NCBI GenBank assembly: GCA_964646465.1
Contig: CAZYEN010000017.1
Location: 1-9,612 of the forward strand
Reading direction: 5' to 3'
Origin: CALRBF01 sp964646465
GTDB taxonomy: Bacteria > Patescibacteriota > Minisyncoccia > SW-4-49-11
DNA length: 9,612 bases
Part shown: piece by piece, positions 1-6,551 of the stretch
Numbering within the stretch: the stretch's first letter is position 1
Layout of the letters: each line of letters starts with the position of its first letter
Notes under the pieces: model-generated
The model's database searches: none
Told to the model about the DNA's origin: nothing
Seen by the model: the letters and a program-made list of their open reading frames with translations, nothing else
Position numbers and translations under genes: made by a program

Positions 1-264
1 TGGAAAGCTTATGATGGATTAGTTTTAAATGGATATGAACATTATCGTATATACCATTCACATGATGAATTTGCCAGAGGCAAAAATCATGTGAATGGTA
101 TTGAATCTTTTTGGTCTTTTACTAAAAGAAGACTTAATAAATTTAATGGCTTTACTAAATCTAATTTCTCTATTTTTCTTAAAGAATCTGAATTCAGATT
201 CAATCATAGACATGATAATATTTATATGTTACTATTATCTCATATTAGAAAATTTCCACTCTAA
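1..264 (+). CDS. IS1595-family transposase, C-terminal part (5' end outside window)
   Basis: The reading frame is open from base 1 to the TAA at 262-264 and gives 87 residues. It matches the end of the ISXO2-like DDE transposase domain used by IS1595-family elements. The HVNGIESFW motif (residues 30-38 of the fragment) holds the Glu (residue 35, bases 103-105) expected to be the last catalytic acid of the triad, followed by the typical TKRRLNKFNG stretch and the conserved EFRFNHR segment near the end. The enzyme would cut and rejoin element ends during transposition. The first two catalytic aspartates lie upstream of the window, so intactness cannot be judged. The visible part has no frameshift or internal stop. 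The family call rests on remembered motifs, not on an alignment. Confidence 0.85.
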   Translation, partial: WKAYDGLVLNGYEHYRIYHSHDEFARGKNHVNGIESFWSFTKRRLNKFNGFTKSNFSIFLKESEFRFNHRHDNIYMLLLSHIRKFPL

Positions 265-280
265 ATTATTTACATATTCT

Positions 281-292
281 GTGGGAGACCCC
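281..292. repeat. Probable right terminal inverted repeat of the IS
   Basis: On the opposite strand this reads GGGGTCTCCCAC, a G-run start of the kind expected at an IS1595 terminus. It lies 16 bases after the transposase stop codon, the usual place for an insertion-sequence end. The matching left repeat is not in the window, so the exact outer boundary (base 292 or nearby) is an inference. Confidence 0.5.
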
Positions 293-332
293 AAAATATT
301 TATAGTTTGACAATATTATAAATTAAAGATTA

Positions 333-1034
333 TTAAGCTTCGGCAATAAATTTATAAGCAATATTATTTAACTCATCAGTGTTATTAAGAAATGTGTGGT
401 TCCCTTTGATGAAAATATGCTTTGAGTTATCTGAGATTTTATTATAGATCCCTAGATTTTTGATTGGATCAACAATATTATCTTCATTTCCAAAGATAGC
501 CAGATATTTAGAATTTGGTAATTGAAAGTCATATTTCTGATTTTTGTATTCTTCCATCCAGTTAGCTGTTATGACTTTTGTTGTATTTGGGCGAAACTCT
601 TTTTTTATATTGCTGGTTTTTAGTTTTGACATATCCTCTATACTAAGTCTAGCTGATATTATATTAAATATATCAAAAGCAGGGGTTAGAAATAAAGTTG
701 GGATTGCTCTTTTGGCATTAATTAAATAATTGTATATGACTACTGATCCTTGAGAATGTCCTATTAAAATAATTTTCTTTGTTGGATTCATTGATTCTAA
801 TTTTTGTATTTGTTCTGATAAAATCACTGTCATCTCAGAGAGACTTGCTAATTGAGCAATATCTTCTCCATGCCCTGGAAAGTCAAATGTAAAAAAGTCA
901 ATTCTATACATAGATAAATCATTGAAAATAGATTGACATAATGGAGAGTTTCTACTACCAAGAAACCCTTGGACAAAAATTACTAAATACTTGGATTCTG
1001 ATGTGTGAAGTAAGTTTTTTAGGATGAATTGCAT
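333..1034 (-). CDS. Alpha/beta hydrolase (serine hydrolase fold), 233 aa
   Basis: A small cytoplasmic alpha/beta hydrolase. The nucleophile elbow GHSQG is at residues 92-96 with Ser94. The acid is probably Asp185 in FGNEDNIVD (Asp189 is the alternative), and the catalytic His is His213 in KGNHTF. The oxyanion-loop strand reads IFVQGFLGS (residues 19-27), with Val-Gln where many relatives have His-Gly. FDFPGHGED (50-58) is the usual loop after strand 4. There is no signal peptide or membrane segment. The length fits minimal single-domain members (RBBP9/YdeN-like or serine aminopeptidase-like); the substrate cannot be told. The start at 1034 leaves a leader of about 20 nt from the predicted promoter, with no Shine-Dalgarno sequence. 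The gene is divergent from the glycan genes, so a shared pathway is not implied. The triad is confident, the specific function unknown. Confidence 0.85.
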   Translation of the reverse strand: MQFILKNLLHTSESKYLVIFVQGFLGSRNSPLCQSIFNDLSMYRIDFFTFDFPGHGEDIAQLASLSEMTVILSEQIQKLESMNPTKKIILIGHSQGSVVIYNYLINAKRAIPTLFLTPAFDIFNIISARLSIEDMSKLKTSNIKKEFRPNTTKVITANWMEEYKNQKYDFQLPNSKYLAIFGNEDNIVDPIKNLGIYNKISDNSKHIFIKGNHTFLNNTDELNNIAYKFIAEA

Positions 1035-1061
1035 AGTATAAAAATTTTACTTGATGTTTAA

Positions 1062-1090
1062 AAAATAACATAATTTATATTTGTAGTCAA
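1062..1090 (-). promoter_or_regulatory. Predicted promoter of the alpha/beta hydrolase gene
   Basis: Read on the minus strand: -35 TTGACT at 1090-1085, a 17-base spacer, then TATTTT at 1067-1062 preceded by TGT, giving an extended -10. Transcription would begin near 1055, about 20 nt before the ATG at 1034. The -35 match is 5/6 and the -10 match 4/6, with ideal spacing. The -35 region falls in the stretch where a -35 for the opposite gene would lie, so the two promoters are back to back and may interfere with each other. Confidence 0.5.
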
Positions 1091-1104
1091 AAAAGTTTTG
1101 TTTG

Positions 1105-1113
1105 TGATATAAT
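1105..1113 (+). promoter_or_regulatory. Extended -10 promoter of the 800-aa membrane protein gene
   Basis: TGATATAAT is a perfect extended -10 element 28 nt before the ATG at 1142. No good -35 is seen at 17-bp spacing (AGTCAA at 1085-1090), which is normal for extended -10 promoters. The transcript would begin around 1120, giving a leader of about 20 nt. It is one of four such boxes placed just before genes in this window. Confidence 0.55.
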
Positions 1114-1141
1114 GGGAATATTAAAATTTATGTTATAGGTT

Positions 1142-3544
1142 ATGAAATCTAAGATTTCTGGGTTAGATTGGTTTAAGTTGATGGTGGTTTGGTTAGTTTT
1201 TGGGGTGGCTTTTTATTTTTGGGACAGTGTGTCAGGTTCTTTTTTATGGGCTTATTTGGCTGGGGTTATATTATTTCGTATATCTAGTGAAAAAACTTTA
1301 TATTTAGCTTTAGTTTTATTAATATTATCTCCAATCGCATTGTCTCTGAAGTTGGATGTTTTAGCTGAAAGTTTAGTCGTTAATATGTATTTTCTCCTTT
1401 ATATTTTTATTATCGGAGAGGTTTCAAGAGGTGTGGGTGTATCTTGGTCTTGGTTAGATTGTTTAGCTAATAAAATTATTGATAGAACAAGGGGGCGTAT
1501 AGTGTCTAATCCAGATTGGGTGTTTATTTGTATTTTTGTTATTCCTTCTCTTTTTTTAATCTCTAGATTATATTTTTTTACCTTTAAGATCCCTTATAAC
1601 AGTTTTTTGGATATGGGTTCACTTATTGTTCAAACTGATGTTATCAGACAATTTGGTATTGGTTGGGCATATCAGTTTGGGAGGGCATGGAATATTCTGA
1701 CTAGTAATTGGCCAGTTATATATACTGAGATTTTAAGTTGGATAGCTGGAGATTTTTATTTAGGGATAAAGATACATCAATTTTTGAGTATAGTGATTGG
1801 AGCATGGGGAGTGATAGTATTATGGAGGAGTTTAGTGCCTAAATTAGAAGATAGAGTGGCAAGTATATCTTCTCAGGTTTTAGTAGCTTTGATATATGTA
1901 TTTAATCCATTTTATCTTTCAGTATTGAATGGGGTAGTAGAGTTTGGAGTAGCATATAGTCTTATGCCATGGATAGTTTGGTCATGGTTGAGATTAATTA
2001 GGGATAAAGAAGGTAAGTGGTGGGAGTTGGGATTACAGGTTATTGTGACTGGAGTGTTGTTATCATTTGCAACAGTGGTATCAGGAATTACATTAGTTTT
2101 TACAAATGCATTACCATTGTTTGTAATTATGTTTGGTATAGGGTTGGTAAGTTTTGAATCTAAGAGGGAGTTATTGAGACGGGGAATATTATTTAGTTTA
2201 GTATGGATGATTGTTGCTTTGATGGGCTTACATGTTGTAGTCCCTACTTTCTTTGGTTATAGACAAGCTGATGGAGTTTTGGATGCTACACAGACAGAGG
2301 AGAGAGAGTCTCCTTTCGTGAAAGATTTTTATTCTCCTACTTTAGAGGAGATTATGTATATGCAAAATAAAGAGGGAATTGTTTCAGAGGAGATTGGTTA
2401 TAATTTCAGAGCCATTCCTTTAAAATATCGTTTAGTATGGTTTTTTTGGTCTTCTTTAGGAATAATATCTATTATTTGGTTTAGGAAGAATAAATATATT
2501 ATTCCAATTTGGCTGGCTACTGGATTGTCTGGATATTTAGCTTTGGGTTATAGTAAGTCTTGGTTATATAGGCTGATGAATGAATATTTCCCATATTTTT
2601 GGGGGCTTAGAACTCCTGGTAGATTTATGATGATTTTTGCTCTTGGAATTTCTATTCTTGGTGGACTTGTTTGGTACTATATTTTTAAATCTGCTAGATT
2701 AAGAGCTTGGAGATTAGGGGCGGTTAGTGTCTTTGGACTTGTTTTAGTATTGGTGATTATATCAGCTAGACATAAAGAATTTGAGATGAAGACCTTTAAT
2801 TCTATACCAGATATGGACTATCATTTTCAAGGATTGGAAAAAGCAAAGCAGACTTTGGATGAACTCAACCCTAATATGGAGTATAGAATTTTAGATTTGA
2901 CTAGAGATGATGATGGTTCTTGGAATCATACTAGAGTTATGTCTGTTGACCAAAGGTATCTGAATGATTTTGAGAAGGTGTTAATAAATTATCCTGCTAA
3001 AGATTGGACGAAAATTCTACAAGAAAGTAATGTTAAATATATTATTATTAGTACCTATAATGATTATTGTAAGGACAGATTCTCTGACAATGTCTATAAT
3101 AATAGAAATCTTATTAGTTGCTATCTCTTAGAACAACAAGATAAACTTAAATTAATTGATTCTAATCTTCCAAATTATAAAATTTATGAGGTTAAAGATG
3201 TAAAGCCTTATGTTTATGGGGATGGTATAGCTGAAGATTTTTCTTATAATCCTATTGTTAAGACTGGGGATGAAAAGCAGAAGGTTAGAGTGGCGGAGAT
3301 ATATTCACCGCAATTTAGATGGACTTGTAATGGGGACAAAGTAATTGAATCCACTCCGGAGCGTGATGGTTTATTACAGGCTTCTATTTTACCCGCTAAC
3401 TCGGAATGTAAGTTTGGGTATTATAAGGCTTGGTCTGTGAGAGTTGCTGATTGGATTTTTGTTAGTTTAATAATAGTTTCGTTATTGGTTGGGATTAAGT
3501 ATTTAATTTATTATGCCAAGGAATTATGGTATAATAAAATATAG
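1142..3544 (+). CDS. Large polytopic membrane protein, probable GT-C-type glycosyltransferase (YfhO/AftD-like), 800 aa
   Basis: The N-terminal ~540 residues are mostly hydrophobic, with about 13-14 likely membrane helices (e.g. 12-28, 33-48, 52-70, 81-95, 127-145, 210-228, 242-283, 296-335, 348-370, 428-470, 492-542). A soluble, probably extracytoplasmic domain (about 543-768) follows, then a final helix (769-790) and a basic tail. The first long loop (about 146-209) carries conserved acidic residues Asp157, Asp166 and Asp204, the usual position of the catalytic acid in GT-C enzymes. RTPGRF (490-495) before a helix and NVKYIII (630-636) in the outer domain resemble YfhO-like and PTPS-related membrane proteins. 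The inferred role is transfer of a sugar from a polyprenyl-phosphate donor to a surface glycan. The start is the first ATG after a strong extended -10; only a weak AGG lies 2 nt before it. Codons 194-362 show different codon use from the codons before them. Family level is likely, substrate unknown. Confidence 0.65.
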   Translation: MKSKISGLDWFKLMVVWLVFGVAFYFWDSVSGSFLWAYLAGVILFRISSEKTLYLALVLLILSPIALSLKLDVLAESLVVNMYFLLYIFIIGEVSRGVGVSWSWLDCLANKIIDRTRGRIVSNPDWVFICIFVIPSLFLISRLYFFTFKIPYNSFLDMGSLIVQTDVIRQFGIGWAYQFGRAWNILTSNWPVIYTEILSWIAGDFYLGIKIHQFLSIVIGAWGVIVLWRSLVPKLEDRVASISSQVLVALIYVFNPFYLSVLNGVVEFGVAYSLMPWIVWSWLRLIRDKEGKWWELGLQVIVTGVLLSFATVVSGITLVFTNALPLFVIMFGIGLVSFESKRELLRRGILFSLVWMIVALMGLHVVVPTFFGYRQADGVLDATQTEERESPFVKDFYSPTLEEIMYMQNKEGIVSEEIGYNFRAIPLKYRLVWFFWSSLGIISIIWFRKNKYIIPIWLATGLSGYLALGYSKSWLYRLMNEYFPYFWGLRTPGRFMMIFALGISILGGLVWYYIFKSARLRAWRLGAVSVFGLVLVLVIISARHKEFEMKTFNSIPDMDYHFQGLEKAKQTLDELNPNMEYRILDLTRDDDGSWNHTRVMSVDQRYLNDFEKVLINYPAKDWTKILQESNVKYIIISTYNDYCKDRFSDNVYNNRNLISCYLLEQQDKLKLIDSNLPNYKIYEVKDVKPYVYGDGIAEDFSYNPIVKTGDEKQKVRVAEIYSPQFRWTCNGDKVIESTPERDGLLQASILPANSECKFGYYKAWSVRVADWIFVSLIIVSLLVGIKYLIYYAKELWYNKI
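1719..1962 (+). repeat. Copy A of the 244-bp near-identical cassette (continues in copy B at 9369-9612)
   Basis: Bases 1719-1962 match 9369-9612 at a constant offset of 7650, the same offset as between the two start codons. The match is perfect for 116 bases, has four differences at 1835, 1837, 1840 and 1843, then is perfect again for 119 bases to the window end. It covers codons 193-273 in both genes, spanning the end of the first long loop and the following helices. Upstream of 1719 the two genes are clearly diverged. The true 3' end of the repeat is not visible because copy B leaves the window. Confidence 0.95.
3527..3535 (+). promoter_or_regulatory. Extended -10 promoter inside the 3' end of the 800-aa gene, serving the GT4 gene
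   Basis: TGGTATAAT is a perfect extended -10 box embedded in the last codons of the upstream gene (encoding Trp-Tyr-Asn), 43 nt before the GT4 start. Predicted transcription start is near 3542, at the stop codon, leaving a leader of about 37 nt. The same nine bases recur at 5495 and 8745. It would allow the downstream glycosyltransferases to be expressed independently of the first gene. No good -35 is seen. Confidence 0.45.
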
Positions 3545-3578
3545 GTTGTTTGCTTGTAAATAGAATAGTATTAATAAT

Positions 3579-4691
3579 ATGCCCAAAAAGAAAAGAATTC
3601 TCTGGTTGACATGGAAAGATAAAAAACATCCTCAGGCAGGTGGCGCTGAGATAGTAAATGAAGAATTGGCTAAAAGATTAGTAAGTGATGGGTATGAGGT
3701 AAAATTTATTGTAGGAGGTTGGTCAGGAGCAATTCAAAAAGAAAGTATAGATGGTTACGAAGTAATTAGATTGGGCGGTAGATGGACATCTTATATACAA
3801 GCTTTTTTTTATTATAAAAAATATTTACAAGGTTGGGCAGATTTAGTAATAGATGAAATCAACACTATACCATTTTTTGCTAAACTTTATGTTAAAGAAA
3901 GAAATATATTATTCATACATCAATTATGTAGGCAAATATGGTTTTATCAGATGTTTTTCCCATTGAACTTTATAGGGTATTTGATAGAGCCATTATATTT
4001 GAGGTTATTGAGTGATAGACAGGTTATTACTATATCTAATAGCACTAAAAAAGACTTATTAAAATATGGGTTTAAAGCTGATAATATACAAATTATCACT
4101 GAAGGAATAGAGATAGAACCGGTTACAAAGTTAAATAAAATATATAAATATTCAAACCCTACACTCCTAAGTTTTGGCTCAATTCGAGCAATGAAAAGAA
4201 CTAAGGACAAACTTGAAGCTTATAAATTAGCTAAACAATTTATACCAAATTTAGAATTAATAGTGGCAGGGGATAGTAATGATCCTTATGGCCAAAAATT
4301 TCTAAGAGAGTTAGAAAAATCTGAGTATAAAAAAGATATACAATATCTAGGTAAGGTATCAATAGAGAAAAAAATAGAATTAATGAAAAAATCACATATA
4401 ATCCTAGTTACTTCAGTCAAAGAAGGCTGGGGTCTCATAGTGACTGAATCCAACTCACAAGGTACTCCTGCTATAGTATATGATGTAGATGGTCTTAGAG
4501 ACTCAGTTATAGATAATCGCACAGGCTTAATATGTAATACAAATACTCCACAAACTTTAGCAGATAATATAGTTGATTTATTAATGGACGAGAAGCTGTA
4601 TGCTAAGTTAAGAAAGAATAGCTATAAGTTGAGTAAAAGTATTAACTTTAATCAAAGTTATAAAGATTTTGTAAAAGTAATTAATTTATAA
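3579..4691 (+). CDS. Glycosyltransferase family 4 (GT-B fold), 370 aa
   Basis: A retaining GT4-type glycosyltransferase, expected on the cytoplasmic face of the membrane, that moves a sugar from a nucleotide-sugar donor to a lipid-linked or glycan acceptor. The N-terminal acceptor domain has the glycine loop QAGGAEIVNEELAKRL (19-34), and FIHQL (112-116) carries a His often involved in acceptor chemistry. The C-terminal donor domain starts near 194 and has FGSIRAMKRTKD (199-210), with Arg203 and Lys206 as likely diphosphate contacts. The E-x7-E signature is EGWGLIVTE, with Glu282 and Glu290. Length is normal for the family and both Rossmann-like domains are complete. There is no signal peptide or clear membrane span. 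It follows the 800-aa gene by 34 nt and precedes a GT2 gene by 3 nt. No Shine-Dalgarno precedes the ATG. The fold is sure; the sugar and linkage are unknown. Confidence 0.92.
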   Translation: MPKKKRILWLTWKDKKHPQAGGAEIVNEELAKRLVSDGYEVKFIVGGWSGAIQKESIDGYEVIRLGGRWTSYIQAFFYYKKYLQGWADLVIDEINTIPFFAKLYVKERNILFIHQLCRQIWFYQMFFPLNFIGYLIEPLYLRLLSDRQVITISNSTKKDLLKYGFKADNIQIITEGIEIEPVTKLNKIYKYSNPTLLSFGSIRAMKRTKDKLEAYKLAKQFIPNLELIVAGDSNDPYGQKFLRELEKSEYKKDIQYLGKVSIEKKIELMKKSHIILVTSVKEGWGLIVTESNSQGTPAIVYDVDGLRDSVIDNRTGLICNTNTPQTLADNIVDLLMDEKLYAKLRKNSYKLSKSINFNQSYKDFVKVINL

Positions 4692-4694
4692 TCA

Positions 4695-5528
4695 ATGAAA
4701 TCATTAATATCAGTCGTCATTCCAACTAAAAATAGTGCTAATAATTTAAGAAACTTATTAGAGTCACTTTACTTTTCTAACTATAAAGGTTTTGAAATCA
4801 TTGTTAATGATGACGTTACTAGTGACGATGATACAATGGATCTTTGCAGAGAGTATATTTCCAGGGGGCTGAGTATTATTTATAAAAAAGAAAATAAATC
4901 TATGGCTCAAGGAAGAAAAAGAGGGGTAGATTTTGCTTCTGGCAATATAATATTACATCTTGACGCAGATATGAAAACAACTCCAGATTTATTATCTGAA
5001 TGTATTGAATTAATTAAAAGTGGTTTTGATGCTCTTGTAATTCCAGAAGAATCCTTTGGGACAACATTTTGGGCAAAATGTAAGTGGCTAGAAAAAAAAT
5101 GCTATACTGGAAATATTCATATAGAATCTCTTAGGTGTTTAAAAAAGGAAATTTATTTAAATCTTGGGGGGCATAATGAAAAAATGGTGTTTTCTGAAGA
5201 TAAAGACTTTGATATTAGAGTAAGACAAGATGGTTATAAAATAGGAAGAACCAAAAACTTTTTATGGCATGATGAGGGGGATTTAAAATTACTAAAGACA
5301 TTGAATAAAAAATTAGGGTATTCTAAGACGGCTAATATATTTGCTGAAGTTCATCCTAAAGAATTTAAGTGGCAAGCTAATCCATTAAATAGATATATTA
5401 TATTTTTTAAAAATATAAAGTATTTATTTAAGTATCCATTATTGTATATAGGTATGATATATATGAAAACATTAGAGTATATATTTGCTTTTTATGGTAT
5501 AATGAGAAATAAATTTAAAATTATATGA
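4695..5528 (+). CDS. Glycosyltransferase family 2 (GT-A fold), 277 aa
   Basis: An inverting GT2 enzyme. SVVIPTKNSANNL (6-18) is the nucleotide-binding start, NDDVTSDDDT (38-47) is the second uridine-binding loop, and LDAD (89-92) is the metal-binding DxD motif. SEDKDFDIRVRQDGYKI (167-183) has the ED pair holding the likely catalytic base (Asp169), with RQDGY standing where many GT2 enzymes have a QxxRW-type motif. WHDEGD (191-196) is a typical late His segment. A hydrophobic stretch near 240-263 may anchor it to the membrane. It starts 3 nt after the GT4 stop with no ribosome-binding site, so it is probably translationally coupled. Its TGA stop overlaps the next start by four bases (ATGA, 5525-5528). 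It is near the length of a bare catalytic domain plus a C-terminal anchor. Donor and acceptor are unknown. Confidence 0.9.
   Translation: MKSLISVVIPTKNSANNLRNLLESLYFSNYKGFEIIVNDDVTSDDDTMDLCREYISRGLSIIYKKENKSMAQGRKRGVDFASGNIILHLDADMKTTPDLLSECIELIKSGFDALVIPEESFGTTFWAKCKWLEKKCYTGNIHIESLRCLKKEIYLNLGGHNEKMVFSEDKDFDIRVRQDGYKIGRTKNFLWHDEGDLKLLKTLNKKLGYSKTANIFAEVHPKEFKWQANPLNRYIIFFKNIKYLFKYPLLYIGMIYMKTLEYIFAFYGIMRNKFKII
5495..5503 (+). promoter_or_regulatory. Extended -10 promoter inside the 3' end of the first GT2 gene
   Basis: TGGTATAAT, identical to the boxes at 3527 and 8745, lies 21 nt before the ATG at 5525. Transcription would begin near 5510, giving a leader of about 15 nt. Because the two GT2 genes already overlap and are probably co-transcribed, this would be a secondary promoter. 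It could also be a chance result of the codons for Tyr-Gly-Ile-Met in an A+T-rich gene. No -35 is evident. Confidence 0.35.
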
Positions 5529-6496
5529 TAAAAGTATCAGTAATAATTGTTAATTATAATGGTAAAAAATGGTTAACAAAATGTTTTGACTCATTGATAC
5601 AGCAAACATATACAGATTTTGAAATTATCTTTGTAGATAATAATTCTAGTGATGATAGTATTAAGTTTTTAGAAAAGCATTATCAAGATGTAAGAATTAG
5701 AGTCATTGAAAGCGGTGCTAATTTAGGATTTTCAGGAGGTAATAACCTGGGTATTAAAGAGTCTAGGGGAGAGTATATACTTTTATTGAATAATGATACG
5801 TGGGTAGATCCAACCTTTTTAGAGTCTATCGTAGATTTTTATAATAAAAACCAATACGATGTTATAGCTCCTTTTGAAAGAAATTATGATAAAAACCAAA
5901 ATTTTGAAGAATATAAGATTTCAATTGATATTTTAGGACATTTTATTTATTTTAAAGAAGCATCTAATAAAAAAGAATTTTATCTATCTGGTGTTTCTCT
6001 ATTTTTCTCTAAACAACTATATCAAGAAACTAAAGGTCTAGACAATAACTTTTTTATGTATTTTGAAGAGATAGATTGGTTCTGGAGATTACATCTGTTG
6101 AAAAAGAAGATTACTCATATTCCTAACGTTTTTGTATATCATAAGGGGTCTGGAAGTACAGGAGATGGTATAAAATACCTATCTTTTCTATGGAGAAATC
6201 AAAATACCTTGCAAATGTTATTAAAAAATTATTATTTTATTACTTTAATTTTTATATTACCTATATATATTATGCAAAATATTATTGAAATGACTTTCTT
6301 TTTGATAATAAGAAGGCCTAAAATTAGCCTTTCTTATATACAGGGTTGGTATTTTAATTTAAAATTCTTGAGAAGGACTTTAGCTCAAAGACGATGGGTT
6401 CAAGCTAATAGAAAAATTAGTGATTTAGATATTATGAAAAAAATGTATATTGGTTCGGCTAAGATAAAACATTTATTACAGTTTTTTAAAATATAA
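5525..6496 (+). CDS. Glycosyltransferase family 2, rhamnosyltransferase-like (WbbL/RfbF-type), 323 aa
   Basis: The GT-A motifs are complete. VSVIIVNYNGKKWL (4-17) is the N-terminal binding segment, VDNNSSDDS (37-45) the second loop, and NLGFSGGNNLGI (66-77) the glycine-rich turn typical of WbbL-type enzymes. LLLNNDTWVDP (86-96) carries the NND form of the DxD motif, and MYFEEIDWFWR (178-188) has the catalytic acids (Glu181/Glu182, Asp184). VYHKGSGS (204-211) supplies the late His. A C-terminal hydrophobic region (about 235-262) followed by basic residues suggests membrane association. The family commonly adds rhamnose or another deoxyhexose in surface polysaccharide synthesis; the actual sugar is not shown by the sequence. 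The start overlaps the previous stop (ATGA), indicating coupled translation and a shared transcript. Confidence 0.92.
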   Translation: MIKVSVIIVNYNGKKWLTKCFDSLIQQTYTDFEIIFVDNNSSDDSIKFLEKHYQDVRIRVIESGANLGFSGGNNLGIKESRGEYILLLNNDTWVDPTFLESIVDFYNKNQYDVIAPFERNYDKNQNFEEYKISIDILGHFIYFKEASNKKEFYLSGVSLFFSKQLYQETKGLDNNFFMYFEEIDWFWRLHLLKKKITHIPNVFVYHKGSGSTGDGIKYLSFLWRNQNTLQMLLKNYYFITLIFILPIYIMQNIIEMTFFLIIRRPKISLSYIQGWYFNLKFLRRTLAQRRWVQANRKISDLDIMKKMYIGSAKIKHLLQFFKI

Positions 6497-6500
6497 TAAT

Positions 6501-6551
6501 ATGACTAATCCATATACATTTAACTCAGATAATTATTATATATATTTGTGA
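6501..6551 (+). CDS. Possible 16-codon leader peptide coupled to the next gene
   Basis: ATG at 6501 opens a frame encoding MTNPYTFNSDNYYIYL and ends in TGA at 6549-6551. That stop overlaps the GTG start of the 719-aa gene as GTGA (6548-6551), mirroring the ATGA overlap between the two GT2 genes. Its ATG comes 4 nt after the previous stop, so ribosomes could pass from the GT2 gene through the mini-ORF to the GTG start. It is rich in Tyr and Asn (4 and 3 of 16), which in this A+T-rich sequence may simply reflect composition. No Shine-Dalgarno or family match is seen. It may be a coupling device or chance; confidence is low that it is a real gene. Confidence 0.3.
   Translation: MTNPYTFNSDNYYIYL

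Larger units (their letters stand above)
1..292 (+). mobile_element. Right-hand end of an IS1595-family insertion sequence
   Basis: The transposase 3' end is followed by 28 bases leading to GTGGGAGACCCC at 281-292, read here as the right terminal inverted repeat. The left end is outside the window, so element length and target duplication cannot be confirmed. IS1595 elements usually make 8-bp target duplications; if so, the duplicated bases here would be AAAATATT at 293-300. The element lies beside the 3' end of the hydrolase gene and has not disrupted it. Confidence 0.65.

Noticed and set aside
95..310. A 71-codon open frame overlapping the transposase end and running past the IS terminus
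   Set aside because: It lies out of frame over the clearly conserved transposase C-terminus and has no recognisable protein features; treated as a shadow.
316..357. Inverted repeat TTATAAATT / AATTTATAA between the IS and the hydrolase 3' end, as a possible terminator
   Set aside because: The stem is nine A-T pairs with a 24-base loop and no U-run tail, and one arm lies inside the hydrolase coding sequence. In DNA this A+T-rich such a match is expected by chance.
3546..3555. TTGTTTGCTT shared by the leader at 3546-3555 and the leader at 8772-8781, both downstream of TGGTATAAT
   Set aside because: A 10-base T-rich match at different distances from the promoter boxes (10 and 18 nt) is weak evidence; noted only in case leader comparisons in relatives show it again.
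3947..4522. Minus-strand open frames inside the GT4 gene (and similar ones at 544-729, 6520-6723 and 9303-9512)
   Set aside because: They are opposite or overlapping to well-supported genes with intact motifs, have no promoter or family features, and are expected in long A+T-rich genes.
4687..4692. TATAAT overlapping the GT4 stop codon, as a promoter for the first GT2 gene
   Set aside because: It ends two bases before the ATG, so transcription would start inside the coding region; it also lacks the TGN extension. A bare TATAAT is common in this composition. The similar TATAAT at 6492-6497 was set aside because it also lacks TGN.
5525..5528. Alternative genetic code with TGA reassigned (to Gly or Trp, as in some candidate phyla)
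   Set aside because: TGA ends the first GT2 gene exactly where the next gene starts, no conserved motif needs a TGA sense codon, and tryptophan is always TGG. The standard bacterial code explains all genes.
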